DNA of 64,000 nucleotides from Daedaleopsis sinensis (taxonomy: Eukaryota > Basidiomycota > Agaricomycetes > Polyporales > Polyporaceae). The notes beneath the pieces were generated by a model. It was not told the DNA's origin. It searched no databases and was given only the letters and a program-made list of their open reading frames with translations. The stretch spans positions 2,852,001 to 2,916,000 of the forward strand of contig CM066307.1 in assembly GCA_033807695.1 (NCBI GenBank). The letters are read 5' to 3'. The translations under genes and the position numbers were made by a program. The number at the start of each line of letters is the position of its first letter. The stretch's first letter is position 1. Below are positions 1 to 12,411 of the stretch, in pieces.

Positions 1-2
1 GT

Positions 3-1620
3 ACTTCTCCCCGAAACCGCAAAAAGGCTAACCAGGTACATGTAGCTGACCCGGTACGTGTATGTACTTAAACACATGAACCGCTGCTCACAACGAACTA
101 CCTAGCCCGATTCGTCTTCCCCTTCAGCCAGTGGGTCTTCCGCCAGTGGGTCTTCCGCCAGTGGGTCTTCCGCCAGTGGGTCTTCCGCCAGTGCAGCTAG
201 CACTGGACGCCAGATCGACGTCGCGAATGCCGCCCCCGACTATGGAGCCGACGCTGATGCGCCGGCCGGAGGTATTGCGCCACTGGTCCCAGGCGCGGCG
301 CCTCAAGTCGCGGTAGCTCCACCTCCGGTCGCGGTCGCTGCCCCTCCGGTCGCGGTCGCGGTCGCTGCACCGCCCCGTGTCGTCGGCACCCAGACCGCGA
401 CCTCACAGGACAAAGCCAGCAACCTGTTTGTCTTCGTGTGCAAGTCCGCGCTGGACGTTTTGACCGGTGTTATCCGTGTGCTCAAGACTCCTTTCACCAT
501 CTTCCTTGTCGTCTATGCGATGCTCGTGCTCCTCGGACATGTCATCGACGCTGCTACGGTTAGTCTAGCCCCCATCTGCGCCGTCTTCCCCGGATTTTCT
601 GCATGCCATGTCACCACTATGGCCAGTGCGTTCACGGCGACTTTCGGGAACCTCGGTCGCAAGCCTGTTGACGACATTCAACGCATCGACTTTCCACACC
701 TCATGGCCCTCCAGAGCCGTACTCTGGACCAGCTCCTCACGCAATCCGCTGCGGGTTCTCAGCTCGCCCTGGGCGTCAAGCACGCCGAGCTTGCGGTGAA
801 AGACCTGGTCATCGTCGTAAAGGGAAGCAACCTCACAGGTCGGCAGACCCTTTCGAAGTCCCTGGAGGAGTTCGCGCAGGGTGCAAAAGAGGCTGGACGC
901 GACCTACAGCTGTTCTCTGCGAGGCTCTATGGTGTTGCCGACACGTGAGTCACTTCACGTTGCACCATACTCCCGGATAAATACTCACCGTGACCTTAAA
1001 GTGTGTTAGCATTTGATGAACACGCCCTCCGTGCGCTCGCAGACTCTCAGGCATCCGACGTTGAGGAGGCTGAGCAAACTGCCGTCGAGATGTTCAAGTC
1101 GATTATGGCTGTTCTGTCATCCGAGGTCGCGCGAGTCATCATCGAAGCGACCACTGTGGCCTCTGAACTCCACAGTCTCGAGGAGAAGCTTTACAACATT
1201 CGCACATTGTCCCAGCAGGAACTCGTCGTCACAGAAGCCGCAGTCGGAGAGATCCTTTCTCAGCTTTGGACTCTTGTCGGCGGAAACAAGGGAAAACTCT
1301 ACCAATTGACCCGGCACGTCGACATCCTCCGAAACCTCGACTGGTACCGTAGCCTCGCCGTCGCCCACGTCGTCGCTACCACCGAGACGCTCTTGACTAT
1401 TGAGGCGGAGCTCTCCGAGCTGCGTGATAAGCTCAGCGCTCCGGAGCTAGCTTCTACCACCATCCCCCTCGAAGTGCACATCGCCAGTATTGAACGCGGT
1501 GCTAGACGGCTCAACGAGGGTAAATTCAAGTTCCGAGCCGATGTGGTGCGCCTCAGCGATGGAGGTTTCCTCGAACGTCATGGCGAAGAAGATCTAAAGA
1601 AGGCGCTCATCCCTTCCTAG
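3..1620 (+). CDS. Partial membrane-anchored coiled-coil protein, unknown family (5' end off the window)
   Basis: The model is join(<3..53,106..944,1002..1620). The introns 54-105 and 945-1001 have GTACGT/TAG and GTGAGT/AAG ends, and the reading phases agree across both. The visible protein has an Ala/Ser/Gly-rich start made by a 15-bp tandem repeat, then an Ala/Pro/Val-rich low-complexity stretch. One hydrophobic segment (FTIFLVVYAMLVLLG, about residue 145 of the visible part) is a likely membrane helix. After it come about 280 residues rich in Leu, Glu, Ala and Lys with heptad-like spacing, for example IEATTVASELHSLEEKLYNI, which suggests coiled coil. I do not recognise a named domain. The SUN-domain gene at 5.6 kb is also a single-pass membrane protein, but no link is shown. 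The first exon is the least certain part. Confidence 0.55.
127..195. repeat. 15-bp tandem repeat inside the first gene
   Basis: The unit CAGTGGGTCTTCCGC occurs four to five times head to tail. Because 15 is a multiple of three it adds the pentapeptide Ala-Ser-Gly-Ser-Ser repeatedly without breaking the frame. Confidence 0.85.
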
Positions 1621-1737
1621 CAGGCCCACCATCGTGCACTAGCGAGTCGCATGGTAGCGTGTGGAGGCGACGCGGAGGGTCGGGGAGTCGCCGGGGGTGG
1701 GGGCAACCGGTCAGTGGGCCAGCGGGGCGGAGAAGCG

Positions 1738-1855
1738 CGGCGGCGGGGAGGCGGGGCAGAGAGGCGGAGAGGCGGAGAGGCGGGGAGGCGGGGAGGCGGG
1801 GAGGCGGGGAGGCGGGGAGGCTGCGAGGCGGGGAGGCGGGGAGGCGGGGGGCCCA
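1738..1855. repeat. G-rich minisatellite (GGCGGGGA-type, 8-10 bp units)
   Basis: About a dozen near-identical units of GAGGCGGG type follow one another, with G-runs of three to five on the + strand, about 120 bp downstream of the preceding stop codon. Such runs can form G-quadruplexes. The open frames seen here on both strands come from the repeat and are not genes. Confidence 0.85.
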
Positions 1856-4067
1856 GGCGGCCGTACTGCGGGTGAGCGTCGAAGGAGAGGCAGGAGTGGT
1901 GGATGGGGGCCAGTCGGTACCTCGTGCGCGGTCATTACAATCCTTGTACTTGATTAGTGCTGTTCAATAGAGGCTGGAGAGCCGACTGTCACATTCTGCA
2001 GTCGCTTGGAGAGACTACCTATACGATAACCACAAGGCTCGCTCGGAGCCGCCGCGGCGGAGCGCTGACGACTCTGGCACAAATGTGACATACGCATCGG
2101 GTCACAGCGTACGCCATATCTCACCTCGGGCTGATGCGAATCTAGCTAAGCCGTGCACATCACGAAACGTGTACATACATAGGCCATGTATGACCTGTTA
2201 GCGTATTGCGATGTCATGAGCATCTTTGTCCGTCAGCAGGTGACACGATTCGACCATAGCGCATCTTGCGTGTCCACGCGTGCCAATGCGGAGGAGGGGA
2301 GTGGGCATGAGTGGTCATAGCCACACTATGAATGGCAATGTGCGGTCACTCCAGAGGGAGTTCAAGGTCATGTATGACCACACATGATCGGCTTGAGCAG
2401 GGCCATTGATCACTGAAGGTAGATCTAGTAAGGTTAATGCTCATTGTCCCAGCTGCAGGAGGTCATGCATGTCACTGCAGACCACGAAAGACGTAGCCAG
2501 ATGATATACAGCTGATACTACTGCCATTCATTGATATCATTGCTCCTTATGGCACGGCAAACTGCATGTCATAGTGGTTAGGGTCAAGCAATTGAATTCA
2601 TAATGCATTACAACTAGTTACAAAAGTAAACTACACAACGTAGCATGGTTCGGATGCAGTACAATCTTGGCGTTCGGTACTACCAGGCAAAGGAGCAAAA
2701 TAGAGCGCCAGAGTCAAGCCAGAGCAAGTCATAGCTGCATCCAGCGAGAGGCATGAAGATGAGCGGGATTGGTTCGAGCACGACGTCGACAATTGATTGG
2801 GATTGCCAGAAAGCCGAGTACTTGAGTGCAACTGCGAGAGCTGACAAATGAGAGAGACAGCGTGAGAGCATAGTAGATGGTGCGAGCGCGAGAGAGCGAG
2901 ACGAGCGGCGAGCAAGAGTGGAGCGAGCAAGAGCGGGATGGCAAGAACGCGAGAAGACCAAGCAACCAGAGTGCGAGTAATGCGAGCGTGACTCAGGACC
3001 AGGCTTCCTTGCTGCCAATCTCCTGGCAGTGGGATCATGGCGGGGGGAGGAAGAGCAGCTGGGTCCAGACGGTCGGCAGCATGGGTATTTGAGGAGCGGT
3101 AGGATTGCAATGACGCGGAGACAGACAAGTAGACGGTGGAGCATGTACAGGGCAGGGGGGTTCGCCGGGGCCCGCGAGGAAGGAGAGCTGTCAATGCACT
3201 TTGAGCCGCAGACACGGTCACGTGACGCTCCATCAGATGCATCCGCCGCGGACCGCGGTGGACTCTAGTACTGTAATAGTATCTACTAAGACACACACAA
3301 GGACACAGACAACGGTAAACCAGGCTCAAACACCAACATCATTACTTGCGTGCACGCCAAAGATTCTGCCACTTTGCAGTTTGTATAGGTACTAGTACTG
3401 TACTCACTCCGATCTGCCAGTGCCTAATACACTTCTGATTCACGTCATCTGTACCTCTAACCATTATACTATGGGCATATATGCACATACATGCATGGCA
3501 GACGACCGTATCTGACCATTCTTGACCATTATCCATCTGCGCGGGTGGACGATGACGACACATGGTCAACTCGTGCATTGCAATATGCGGGATGGCCACT
3601 CTTGATCATACCGCATATTGCAAGGCGCCCAATGACCACCGTCGACCATATCGCGAAGCGCGTTGCCACGCCTGACCATTAGGTGCATGGTTTCCTGATG
3701 CATGTCCGCTAAAATCCGTCACCTCATAATCTCCTTTGTCTTGTGCGCTTGCCGCGACGCTGTATTTACGCGTCATGGAACAGTTGGACCTTGCCATACC
3801 TTCTCAACCACTCGCGCACATCTGTGCCACTCAAGTATCATGGCCGCATTCAGGTACGCTTCCTTCGTTGAAGTTGAGCTCCCCGGTCTCAAGGAGTGTC
3901 CCAGTCAAGCTCTCGTCCTCTTTTCGGAACCAATTGCAAAGATGAGTTGGCTTCGATCTTCGGATCGAAACTTTGGACGGGTCGACAATGTGCGCCTAGT
4001 GTTCGCACAGTGTGGCGAAACCCAATGTGCGTGTGGCTCTGCGTTCATTATTTCAGCCTGGCTCACA
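1856..4067. other. No gene supported (2.2 kb)
   Basis: Apart from short simple-sequence patches (AGAGCGAG-type runs near 2830-2960) I see nothing functional. A 232-codon frame on the - strand at 2631-3329 has Leu/Ser-rich composition and no splice or domain signal. Several direct copies of a TGACCATnnnnGnnnnT-like motif occur at 3510-3680 and have no assigned meaning. Confidence 0.4.
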
Positions 4068-4582
4068 ACCTCTTAGACTTCCTCGCCGTCTGCAATGAGA
4101 ACACTGTGCCACCTGGCTTTACCCAGCCGGTCATGCTGCCAGACCCGAGGGTTCTTGTCACCTCCGACGAGGTACGGGTGACTACATTTCACTTTGGCCG
4201 ACGCTCAACATCATTTCTGCACCAGACACTTTTGGAGTTCAAGCTTCGTGACGTCAGAGAGCGTGGCGAAGGGTTCTTCAGCTTCGAGTTCAACGAAGAG
4301 CTCACGTTCTGGAAGTTTTCGCGACTCATCGGCCAGATGAAAGAGGCAGATAGTCTCCGCCAGCGCACTGCTACAGTGCTCATGAACGATCTCGTGGACC
4401 AAATCCTTCGTGACGCTGTCCTCGCTCAGGGCGCCCTCAACCACGGCGGCGAGGCAGGCGGTGTGGAGCTTGGGGAGGCGCACGACGAGGAGCACATCGA
4501 GAAGAACATCGAGGAGAACGGCGGGAAGGATGGTGCTGACACCGGGGAGGGGGTTGCCCATGGGGATGGCGAGGGTCTTTGA
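4068..4582 (+). CDS. Candidate 3' part of a multi-exon gene, unknown family
   Basis: Two segments look coding: about 4068-4171 and 4226-4582. They are separated by a 54-bp stretch with good intron ends (GTACGG...CACCAG), though its length is a multiple of three, so it may be retained. The encoded piece contains LAHNLLDFLAVCNENTVPPG, then a charged helical part (FSFEFNEELTFWKFSRLIGQ), and a C-terminal tail rich in Gly, Glu, Asp and His before a TGA stop. Upstream, several short open frames around 3840-4060 may be further exons, but I could not join them with consistent phases. It may be a decayed gene. No family recognised. Confidence 0.35.
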
Positions 4583-5578
4583 GGACAGCGTGGGCGAATA
4601 TAGCGTTGACGAGTGGTGCGCCAGGAAATATCCTCTCCGTGTTTACGTGGTGAACTGTATTCTTGTACCTGCCGATTATACCAACACGCACATGTGTTGA
4701 ACACGCAACCGCGCCGCGTCCATGCAGATCTTCACGAGAAGCTCCCAAATATCCTATTGAGGGCGCGCTCCTGCTCCACCGTCTCCTCCGCCAACCTCTC
4801 GGCAGACGTCTTCCGCCGCCTATGCTTCTCCTGTCATGGTTCGGGGTAGCGTAGTGACGTCTCCTAGATACGAGGTAAGGGAACGCGCAAAAGGCGTCGG
4901 ATGCACAGTCGGAGTCGACATACATAGATGCGGCCCCACCTACTTATATCGCTTCTCGACCTACTTGGACGTCCTCGTGAACGACATTGGCAGCCCGTCT
5001 GCGCAACGGGTGGTAAGTATACCTAAAATGCTCAAACGTGCAGGTACGTACCTGTTGCCCCCCAGATGTATCTTCGGACGCAACGCGGCACGAGCTCCTC
5101 TGAAGTGCCGTGCGACCAAACTGCGAAGTGAGCGGAAGGCACGCGCCGGTTCTGAAGGCCGCACGAAGAGCACATGGGGCAGTGATAAACACTGAAGTAC
5201 CTAACTCAGGCTGGGGAGGAGCGGGGTATCGTGTCGTGTCGTCGGTGACCGTTCGTTCCGCGAGCCCGAGTTGCGCTCGGAAGCTGGTCGGACCCGTTCG
5301 AGAGCGTGCAGAGCGACGTAGATGACAAGTTCGACGGTAAGAGCAGAGAGCGCGCGCGAGGAAAGAGCACTCAGCAGAGGGTCATGGTGGTGAATTTGAA
5401 GGCCTGCTTGAAGCTTGAGCGCTGAGCTTGAAGCTTGAAGACGCGCCGGAGCGCCTTCTGCGCCCCGAGGAAGCGCCTTGTGTGCCTTGCGCGCCTATGT
5501 GCGCGTCCAGCCGCCCAGCCACCGCTCACCAACCTTTGTTCCTCATCTCATGCGCCACTCGTCCTCCATTCCAACGAA
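4583..5578. other. Intergenic, no gene supported (1.0 kb)
   Basis: Only short unlinked frames on both strands. The last 150 bp before 5579 holds AAGCTTGA-type repeats and a CT-rich patch of the kind seen in front of basidiomycete start codons. Confidence 0.4.
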
Positions 5579-6617
5579 ATGTCTACCGACGATGACCGTC
5601 TTGCCAAGTTCAATCCGAGTAGATTTGGAGGCGGCAAAGAGGCGACTCTCAGTACGTATTCATACCCGTACATCTTCGAATCCGCCTTATATGGAGTATC
5701 CAGAGCGCAAAGGCGTGCGATGGCCCGACGACCCCCAGGAAGAGGTCGCCCTGACCGTCCCCTCGTCAGCACCCAACTCTTCCCCCCTTTCCTCTACTCC
5801 AGCTGCATCGCCGCCGCGTTGGCTCGCTACTGCAAAGTGGCTTGCTTCTTTCTTCCCCGTGTTCATCATCGCGGTGTACCTGTTGGTCCGTGATGGATGG
5901 TTCACTCTACTCGCAAGTCACATCTCCCTGAAGACGTCACGGCTAGGGCCGCCCACCAGTTGGTATCGCTTGATTCCAAGCTCGCCCGCAATTGCCTACA
6001 TCACGCCTGACCTTGAACGGCACATTAACGACCGCATCACCCAGCTTCTCAAAGGACCCGTGCTGCTTAGAGATTTTGCCTTGCTCGCAGACGGAGCTCT
6101 CGTCGACGAGGAACTCACCACACAATCTGCGATACATCCCACTCTAGCCCTTACAGACGACAATCGCATCGGCAATTGCTGGCATGTACCGTCCTCTCAT
6201 GGACAGCTTGGTATCGTGCTACCCAGCTTCATCTATCCCACGTCTGTCACCGTCGACCATATACCTGTCGAGCTTGCAGCCGACCCCGGTGTTGCTCCTG
6301 CTCGCATGGTCCTTTGGGGGGTTATTGATGGGGATCGCAACGAGCAACTTCTGGTGGACCACCAAATTCTCCTTCGTGTTGGTGAGCAACCCCAGGCACC
6401 TCCTTGGACGGGTAGGAATGTGGCGAATTTTGTCGTCCTCGCCAATTTCACGTACAACATCCAATCTCCATCCCCGATTCAAACCTTCCCCGTGCGCCCA
6501 ATCTTCCGCGAACTCACGCTCGACTTCGGACTTGTGATACTCGAGATTGTCGACAATTGGGGCTCAGCGTCCACATGCATCTACAGGGTACGCGTGCATG
6601 GGGATCCGTCTAGCTAG
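5579..6617 (+). CDS. SUN-domain protein, short form (nuclear-envelope LINC-type)
   Basis: The model is join(5579..5651,5704..6617), 328 residues. The 52-bp intron has GTACGT...CCAG ends and phase 1 on both sides. After a polar N-terminus (start MSTDDDRLAKFNPSRFGGGK) there is one membrane helix (FFPVFIIAVYLLV, about residue 80). The rest is a SUN (Sad1/UNC-84) domain, shown by GNCWHVPSSHGQLGIVLP, the IYPTSVTVDHIPVELA-type strand, FVVLANFTYN, and the closing VDNWGSASTCIYRVRVHGDP. These match the family's usual GNCWAFxGxxGxLxIxL and NWGxxxYTCLYRFRVHG signatures. SUN proteins sit in the inner nuclear membrane and bind KASH partners across the lumen. Only about 90 residues separate membrane helix and SUN core, so the usual long coiled coil is missing. 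The family call is firm; function of this short form is inferred. Confidence 0.85.
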
Positions 6618-6919
6618 GCTAGCCATGACAGTAAGTAAGTGCGTTCTCGTCTGCGACATTTTAGATTCTGATCCGGCCACCCAGGTGTAGGGGCACAGTT
6701 TGGTCGTTCATGTAACAGTCGTTCGGAAAACAATTGTTCTATTGCTTCAAAAGCGCAATATTGTATGACTTAAGAATCCGTTCTTGCAAAGCACAATCTA
6801 GTGGGTGAATGATCGACCAAAAGCAACTAGAAACGCCACTTTGGCGATGAAAGCGCATTTCGTATCGGTAAGATCGTTCCTTTTAAAGCTACGCCCGCCC
6901 ACGCAACTGTCACTTGCAC
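6618..6919. other. Intergenic spacer
   Basis: About 300 bp between the SUN gene and the next gene on the same strand. It is AT-richer than its neighbours and probably holds the 3' end of one gene and the promoter of the next. No distinct element seen. Confidence 0.4.
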
Positions 6920-9900
6920 ATGGATCCTCCAGACCACCAGTCTACTACAACACCCCACCCTTCCTCGAGCGCAGTGGAGGTGGAGGCGACCGACCAACAA
7001 TCTACTGCTGGGAACGAGACTGCCGTAGCGCCTTCACCACTCGTGGTGACGCCCACTGTTGGGAACGAGGCTGCCATAGCGCCTTCACCACTCGTGGTGA
7101 CGACCACTGCGACTACCTCTGACGTTCCTCAGGAGGGCACCCATGGTCTGTCAGAACTCTTAACGGAATCAGTGAGTCTCGCCGGCACCAAACGCGGCAA
7201 GATCAGGCACGACAAGTTGATCAACGATAAGTCGAGCAAAACCCATATCGCCGTAAGTTCTTCGACCCCATCCGAAGCGTCGCGTCTCACTCGCCCATTG
7301 CACAAGGATTGGGCTGGACCTTTAGGCATCAAGGACGGAGTGCACAAGAAATGTATTGAGATACGCCGGCCAAAGCATCGCATCAGCAGCCGCAACGTTA
7401 ACACAGACAACACGTTTGAACTCACTCCAGAAGTTCAGGTACGCATACGCTTGGATGTGTGTACATCTTGTGAATTTATTGACAATCGAGTTTAGGCACG
7501 CGCAGCGGCGTACTGGACTGCATACGGCACGAGCCAAGTGCGAATAGAGAACGAGGCTGCCGCTACAGCTGCTGGCCAGCCTTCACACACTGGTAACCCA
7601 TCGGACGACGCAATGCTTATAGATTTCAGCGTCGATCCGACCGACTCCTCTCAAACCTTGGACATTCAGTCTCAAGACCCTCATAGCTGCTCGTGAAGTC
7701 GAGTATCCATCCCAAGGCCCCTCGACCGCTCGTCCGACCGACTCGTCTCAGGCTCCCCAAGGCCCCCCGCCCGCTCGTCAAGCCTCCCGTCAACCCCCCG
7801 TACCCGCTCATTACACTGCTACAACACAGCACCAAGCGGGCTCATTGCACCCGCGAACCGAACCCTCTCGGGCGCCATCGCATGCTCTGACCGACCACCG
7901 CATGGCATCTCAACCTTCATACTTGCAGCAGCCCGTCGAGCAATATGGCGCGCCGTCACACACGCCCGCGCAGTATGATCATGCCCCGCAACCCCCACCC
8001 GTCGAGTACCCTCGTGCGCCGTCGCACCCGCCTGCGCAGTACGCTCTCGGTCCGCCGCAGCCACCCGTCGAGTACCCTCGTGCGCCGTCGCACCCGCCCG
8101 CGCAGTACGCTCTCGGTCCGCCGCAGCCACCCGTCGAGTACCCTCGTGCGCCGTCGCACCCGCCCGCGCAGTACGCTCTCGGTCCGCCGCAGCCACCCAT
8201 CGAGTACCTCCGTGCGCCGTCGTACCCGCCCGCTGCCCCTACACGCCCACAGACAGACGATTATCGCCTGCAACTTCAGCCCACTCCCCAACAGTTCCCG
8301 CCACAGTATGCCCATCCTCACGTACTGCAGTACTCTCAGGCTATGCGAGCACCGTCCCAGCCGCCGCCAGCCTCCGTGCCACAAGCGCTTGCAAACAACC
8401 TTCAGCATGCCGAGGCTCCTCGTGCCCGACCTTCACAAGCTACACCTAGCGTAAAAGCTCACGAAGGATTCGGGGTGACCTTTGACAATCCACCGTCAGC
8501 GAAGAACGTACGCTTCGAGAATACTCGCGGGGACGAGCAACTTATGCAAGGCCTGCTTGATGAGGTATGTAGTCGCGCGTTACTGTATTTGCGGCACACT
8601 CACTATCGTAAACCCTCTAGGATGAGCCGATGGGGCACGAAGGTGACTTGTGGCCTGCCATGCAGCCAGCGCGCGATGCTCCGAAGAGCACACCAGCAGA
8701 GGCAGGACCATCGAAAAGAAAGGGGAAGGGTCGAGCAGCCTACCCTACGCCACCAGAGGTATATCTTTCCCCTGCTGGGTCTATTGCTCTGCCTGACTTG
8801 CCGACAGGACGTCCCCAAGTCGGAATTGACCCTCTTGCTCATGAACCGGATGGATTACATCGAAGACAGCCTCGACTCTCATGGGAAAGTACAGTGAGTA
8901 CTTTAAATAGAGTCCTGCGCTGTGGGCATTAAGCTTAACGTGGTGTTATAGGTCACAGCTTTTGGAAAGCATGATTGCTGTCAGCAACCAGCTTACGAAT
9001 ATGAGCATGGCGTCGCCTCACACCCCTCCAAAACAGCAGTTCCGCCATGGCGCCGGAACTGCTCCGACGCCACGGCGGAGCGGCCGAGCCCCACGATCGA
9101 AAGCCACCCGCATCTTCCTTGCAAATATTGCTACCCCTCGCGAAGATTTGTCTGCGAAGCTGGCAGCAGTGTCCTCAGACGATGATGACGATATGCCGGA
9201 GCACCAGGACACACCATCGCGCCGAGGCCCGAAGCAGCCTCCGAAGACCACGAACTTTGTCTCGCTTGATGGATGGAAGATGCCGTACATATCACCTACG
9301 TCTGTGGAAGAAGAAGGAGTAATGATCGCCGAAATGACTGCCAGCAAACGTGGGGACCCCGACCGCACCTTCCTCAATCGCTTTCAGGTGAGCGTAACCA
9401 TGTGATTGCTGATCTCTGTATCTAACTTGAACACAGGCGGCGGTGAGGGCACATATGCTCTGGCTACTCTGCTGTCCGAGCCTCAGCGAGCTCGGCCGAT
9501 GCTGCCCACCTGTCACTGACAAAGAACGCGAGCTGTTCAAGCTCAATAAGGACAAGTACTTCACGAGGAAGACCTTCCGCATCGACTTCAGCACCGGGTG
9601 GAAGCGCGACGACTTCAATCGAGGAGCACGGTGCTTCCTCTCACGACACATGATTGAGTCCGTGGCCGGTGGATCCTATCGCACAGCGCCCTCCATTCCT
9701 TCACGATTCTTCACCCCTGAACAGGTAGCTCTGGCACTAGATGCTCACATGGACCATGCACGACTCAAGTGGCGGCAGTCGTTCAGGCCTCCGCCTCCGG
9801 AGGTTGTCGAACGACGGAAGGCACAGAACAAGATCAACAGTCGCAAGCAGACCGTGAGTCATCAAATATTCCGTGTATCAAGTTTTGCCACTGCGACTAA

Positions 9901-10420
9901 CCACCTACATCAGACGTACGTGAGCCGTTGCTGGGTCATCGCGATCTATCAACTCAAGCAGCATTACGAGCTGTTCTCTCTGCTCACGACCGTCCATATG
10001 AGCGGAGATGAGGCCGAGGACGATCTGGCGCGCGTCGAGGGTAAATTCCTCATCATCGAGGCTGCGTGGCAAAGCACCGAGTTGAGGGATTTTTTCGACA
10101 CTATCGACCGGAAGTACTTCTCCGATGCTCTAGTCAACCGCTCCCGGGGCGGCCGGGGTCCACGTCAACGTATTCGGAGGGCAGGTGCACGGGTGGTGGA
10201 CTCAGAGGCTCCTACAGGGTTATGCCGGAACTGTTACGACGAACACTGGCTCAAAGCTCAGCCGCCGGGCAAGGTCGACGACCTCCAGATTATCGACGAA
10301 CCGTACGACTTCACCCTGAACTTCTCAAACGGCACCACCTCTCTCGACAAGGCGAAAGAGATACAGGACGAGTTGATCATGGACAAGTTGGGGGATGATA
10401 CGAATATGGGAGACGAATAG
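6920..10420 (+). CDS. Eight-exon, 1025-residue protein of unknown family with a Pro/Tyr tandem repeat
   Basis: The model is join(6920..7438,7496..7592,7687..8564,8621..8758,8808..8893,8952..9387,9437..9853,9914..10420). All junctions are GT/AG and all phases agree. The third junction (intron 7593-7686) is the weakest: reading through it gives about 30 more plausible residues and then a stop. The N-terminal half is disordered and holds a 22-residue repeat containing YPRAPSHPPAQYALGPPQP. The C-terminal 300 residues look folded: KERELFKLNKDKYFTRKTFR, a WKRDDFNRGARCFLSRHMIE segment, FTPEQVALALDAHMDHARLK, and LKQHYELFSLLTTVHMSGDE. Near the end GLCRNCYDEHW could place a metal-binding pair. I do not recognise the family. 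It is full length with no stop, so it may be expressed. Confidence 0.6.
7998..8235 (+). repeat. 66-bp coding tandem repeat (3.6 copies)
   Basis: Units begin at 7998, 8064, 8130 and 8196, exactly 66 bp apart, and are nearly identical. Each encodes 22 residues rich in Pro, Tyr, Ala and His within the 1025-residue protein. Near-identity suggests recent expansion or gene conversion. Confidence 0.9.
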
Positions 10421-12411
10421 CGCATTCTCTAGGGTTGTATTGTGGCTACGTTGGCTATGTGAGACTTCGCTCGAGCTCCTGGGACCTGTAGGAAGGCAAA
10501 GCACAGACCATCAGGTGAGTTTCTCCTCGTGTGGGATCGTTAGAGGTTGACGGTCTTCTCTTCGAGCATGAGTGCGCGAGTAGTCGGGCACTCACGCGCC
10601 TCCACGCGTGCCGCCGCCCGCCTATGTGCGCACCAGTAGCGTGCATGTGCGCTCTCGACCACGCTCCTGGGCGCGGTTGAGCACATCAGTGCGCGACTGT
10701 TTGAAGTCGCGCACTCAGGCCCGTTAATGCATGCTGCGCCCGACCATCCCGCCGGTCTATGCGGTAGTGGTGCGGATGTGCGCTCTCGACCGCCCTCTCT
10801 GGAGAGCGCTGATGAGCGTGCAGTGGAAGGCGGCGGCGCCCACGAGCAGGTCGGGCACCTCACCTGTGTACTCGGCCGCACAACCGTTGCGGGCACATGC
10901 GGTTACTGGGCACTTCTGGGCCCCAGGCCACACACCCAGTTTGCAGGAGCGTCCGGGCACGCGATTGCCCAGGCGTTAGTCCTTTGCACGCGCGGAGAGG
11001 CTCACGCGCACTCTCTGGGGCGCGAGCGTGCCTTCTGGTCACACACCAAAGGGCGCATAAGGCGCGCACAGACGCCCGCTCGCGCCCCGAGACGCTCACG
11101 CGCACTCTCTGGGGCGCGAGCGCGCCTTCTGGTCGCATACCAAAGGGCGCACGAAGCGCACACGGACGCCCGCTCGCGCCCCGAGACGCTCACGCGCACT
11201 CTCTGGGGCGCGAGCGCGCCTTCTGGTCGCATACCAAAGGGCGCACAAAGCGCACACGGACGCCCGCTTGCGCCCCGAGAGGCTCACGTGCACTCTCTGT
11301 GGCGCGAGCGCGCCTTCTGGTCGCACACCAAAGCGCGCATGAGGCGCGCACAGACGCCTGCCCGCCCTCTCGTGGAGTGCTTACGCGCGCAGCGAGGTGT
11401 ACGAACGGTTCCCATACGCGCCCCTTCATTTGTGCGGGCGTACTTCCGACTATACTAAGGCGCACACATGTGCAGCACCGCACGCGCACGGTATTATAAC
11501 CCGCGCGTTGTGCACGATCAGGGCGCGAACCGACGCTCGTGAACCTCTGCGCCGTGATACATAGGGTGCACATAACTGTGCCCCCAGCGCACGCTCACTG
11601 ATCCCGCGCACTCACTGATCTCGCAGCGCGCACTCACCGAGCCCGCAGCGCGCACTCACCAAGCCCGACACATTGGTTATAGGAGGCTCACATCGGGCGC
11701 TTAAACGAAGGTGAGTAGCCTCGTGTCTGCTAGGACTGGTGCATGCAGGACGCTTACGCACACCATGAGCACTGACGCGCACCATGAGCACTGTGTGCCC
11801 TCCAGTGACTAACTGTGCGCGAGGTGTCTCATACGTGCCGTAGTGTGCACAATCGCGCACCCCTGCGCCGACTTGTGCACCTGCGCGCGCACAATTGGCT
11901 GATATGTTACATGTCTCACGCGATGATATGTAACCTGCCTGAAAAATATCACGGCGATATCTCCTTGAGCATATCGCTTGGGACGATATCACCGTGATAT
12001 GTTTGTTATATGTTCCCTGTCAAAGGCTTTGATATGGTCAAAGAGATCTTATTCATGTCCTGCACCGTGCCACGGCGCCTGTCACTTTCATTTCCTGCCT
12101 CGAGAATCGGTCAAACATTTCTTTGGGTGCGAAATTTACTGAACAGATTACATTTCCTTTCATCATCTCCCTTAGCGACAGGTTCAAACTCCAGTGACTT
12201 GACGTTATAGCTATCTTTGTACGAGATTTATTATGGATATGAATCAGGGTTCGAACATAGCCATTATTATATCATTGAACGTGCCTGGATACATTTCACG
12301 CAGATATCTCAGCATGGGACGCTTGAAGATATCTATGCGACTGACATAGGACATACATTGTTGGGATACTTTACGTGTCAGTCGCATTGAAATTGCCATG
12401 ATATGACTGGG
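10421..12411. other. Intergenic region with GC-rich repeats (2.0 kb)
   Basis: Contains the 94-bp array (separate entry), then CACTCAC-type short repeats at 11590-11670. A hairpin at 11945-11999 has 16-bp arms ATATCACGGCGATATC / GATATCACCGTGATAT with one mismatch. Open frames here repeat on both strands with the array period and are not genes. Confidence 0.5.
10990..11370. repeat. 94-bp minisatellite, four copies
   Basis: The block starting near GAGGCTCACGCGCACTCTCT recurs at spacings of 94 bp (for example 11002, 11096, 11190 and 11284), with a few base changes per copy. As 94 is not a multiple of three the frame shifts each unit, so the apparent ORFs are chance. Confidence 0.85.

Noticed and set aside
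2631..3329. 232-codon frame on the - strand
   Set aside because: Composition is Ser/Leu/Cys-rich, overlaps other random frames on both strands, and shows no domain, splice signal or membrane logic.
10727..11573. Long overlapping frames on both strands (up to 243 codons)
   Set aside because: They repeat with the 94-bp array period and change frame each unit, so they are repeat artefacts.
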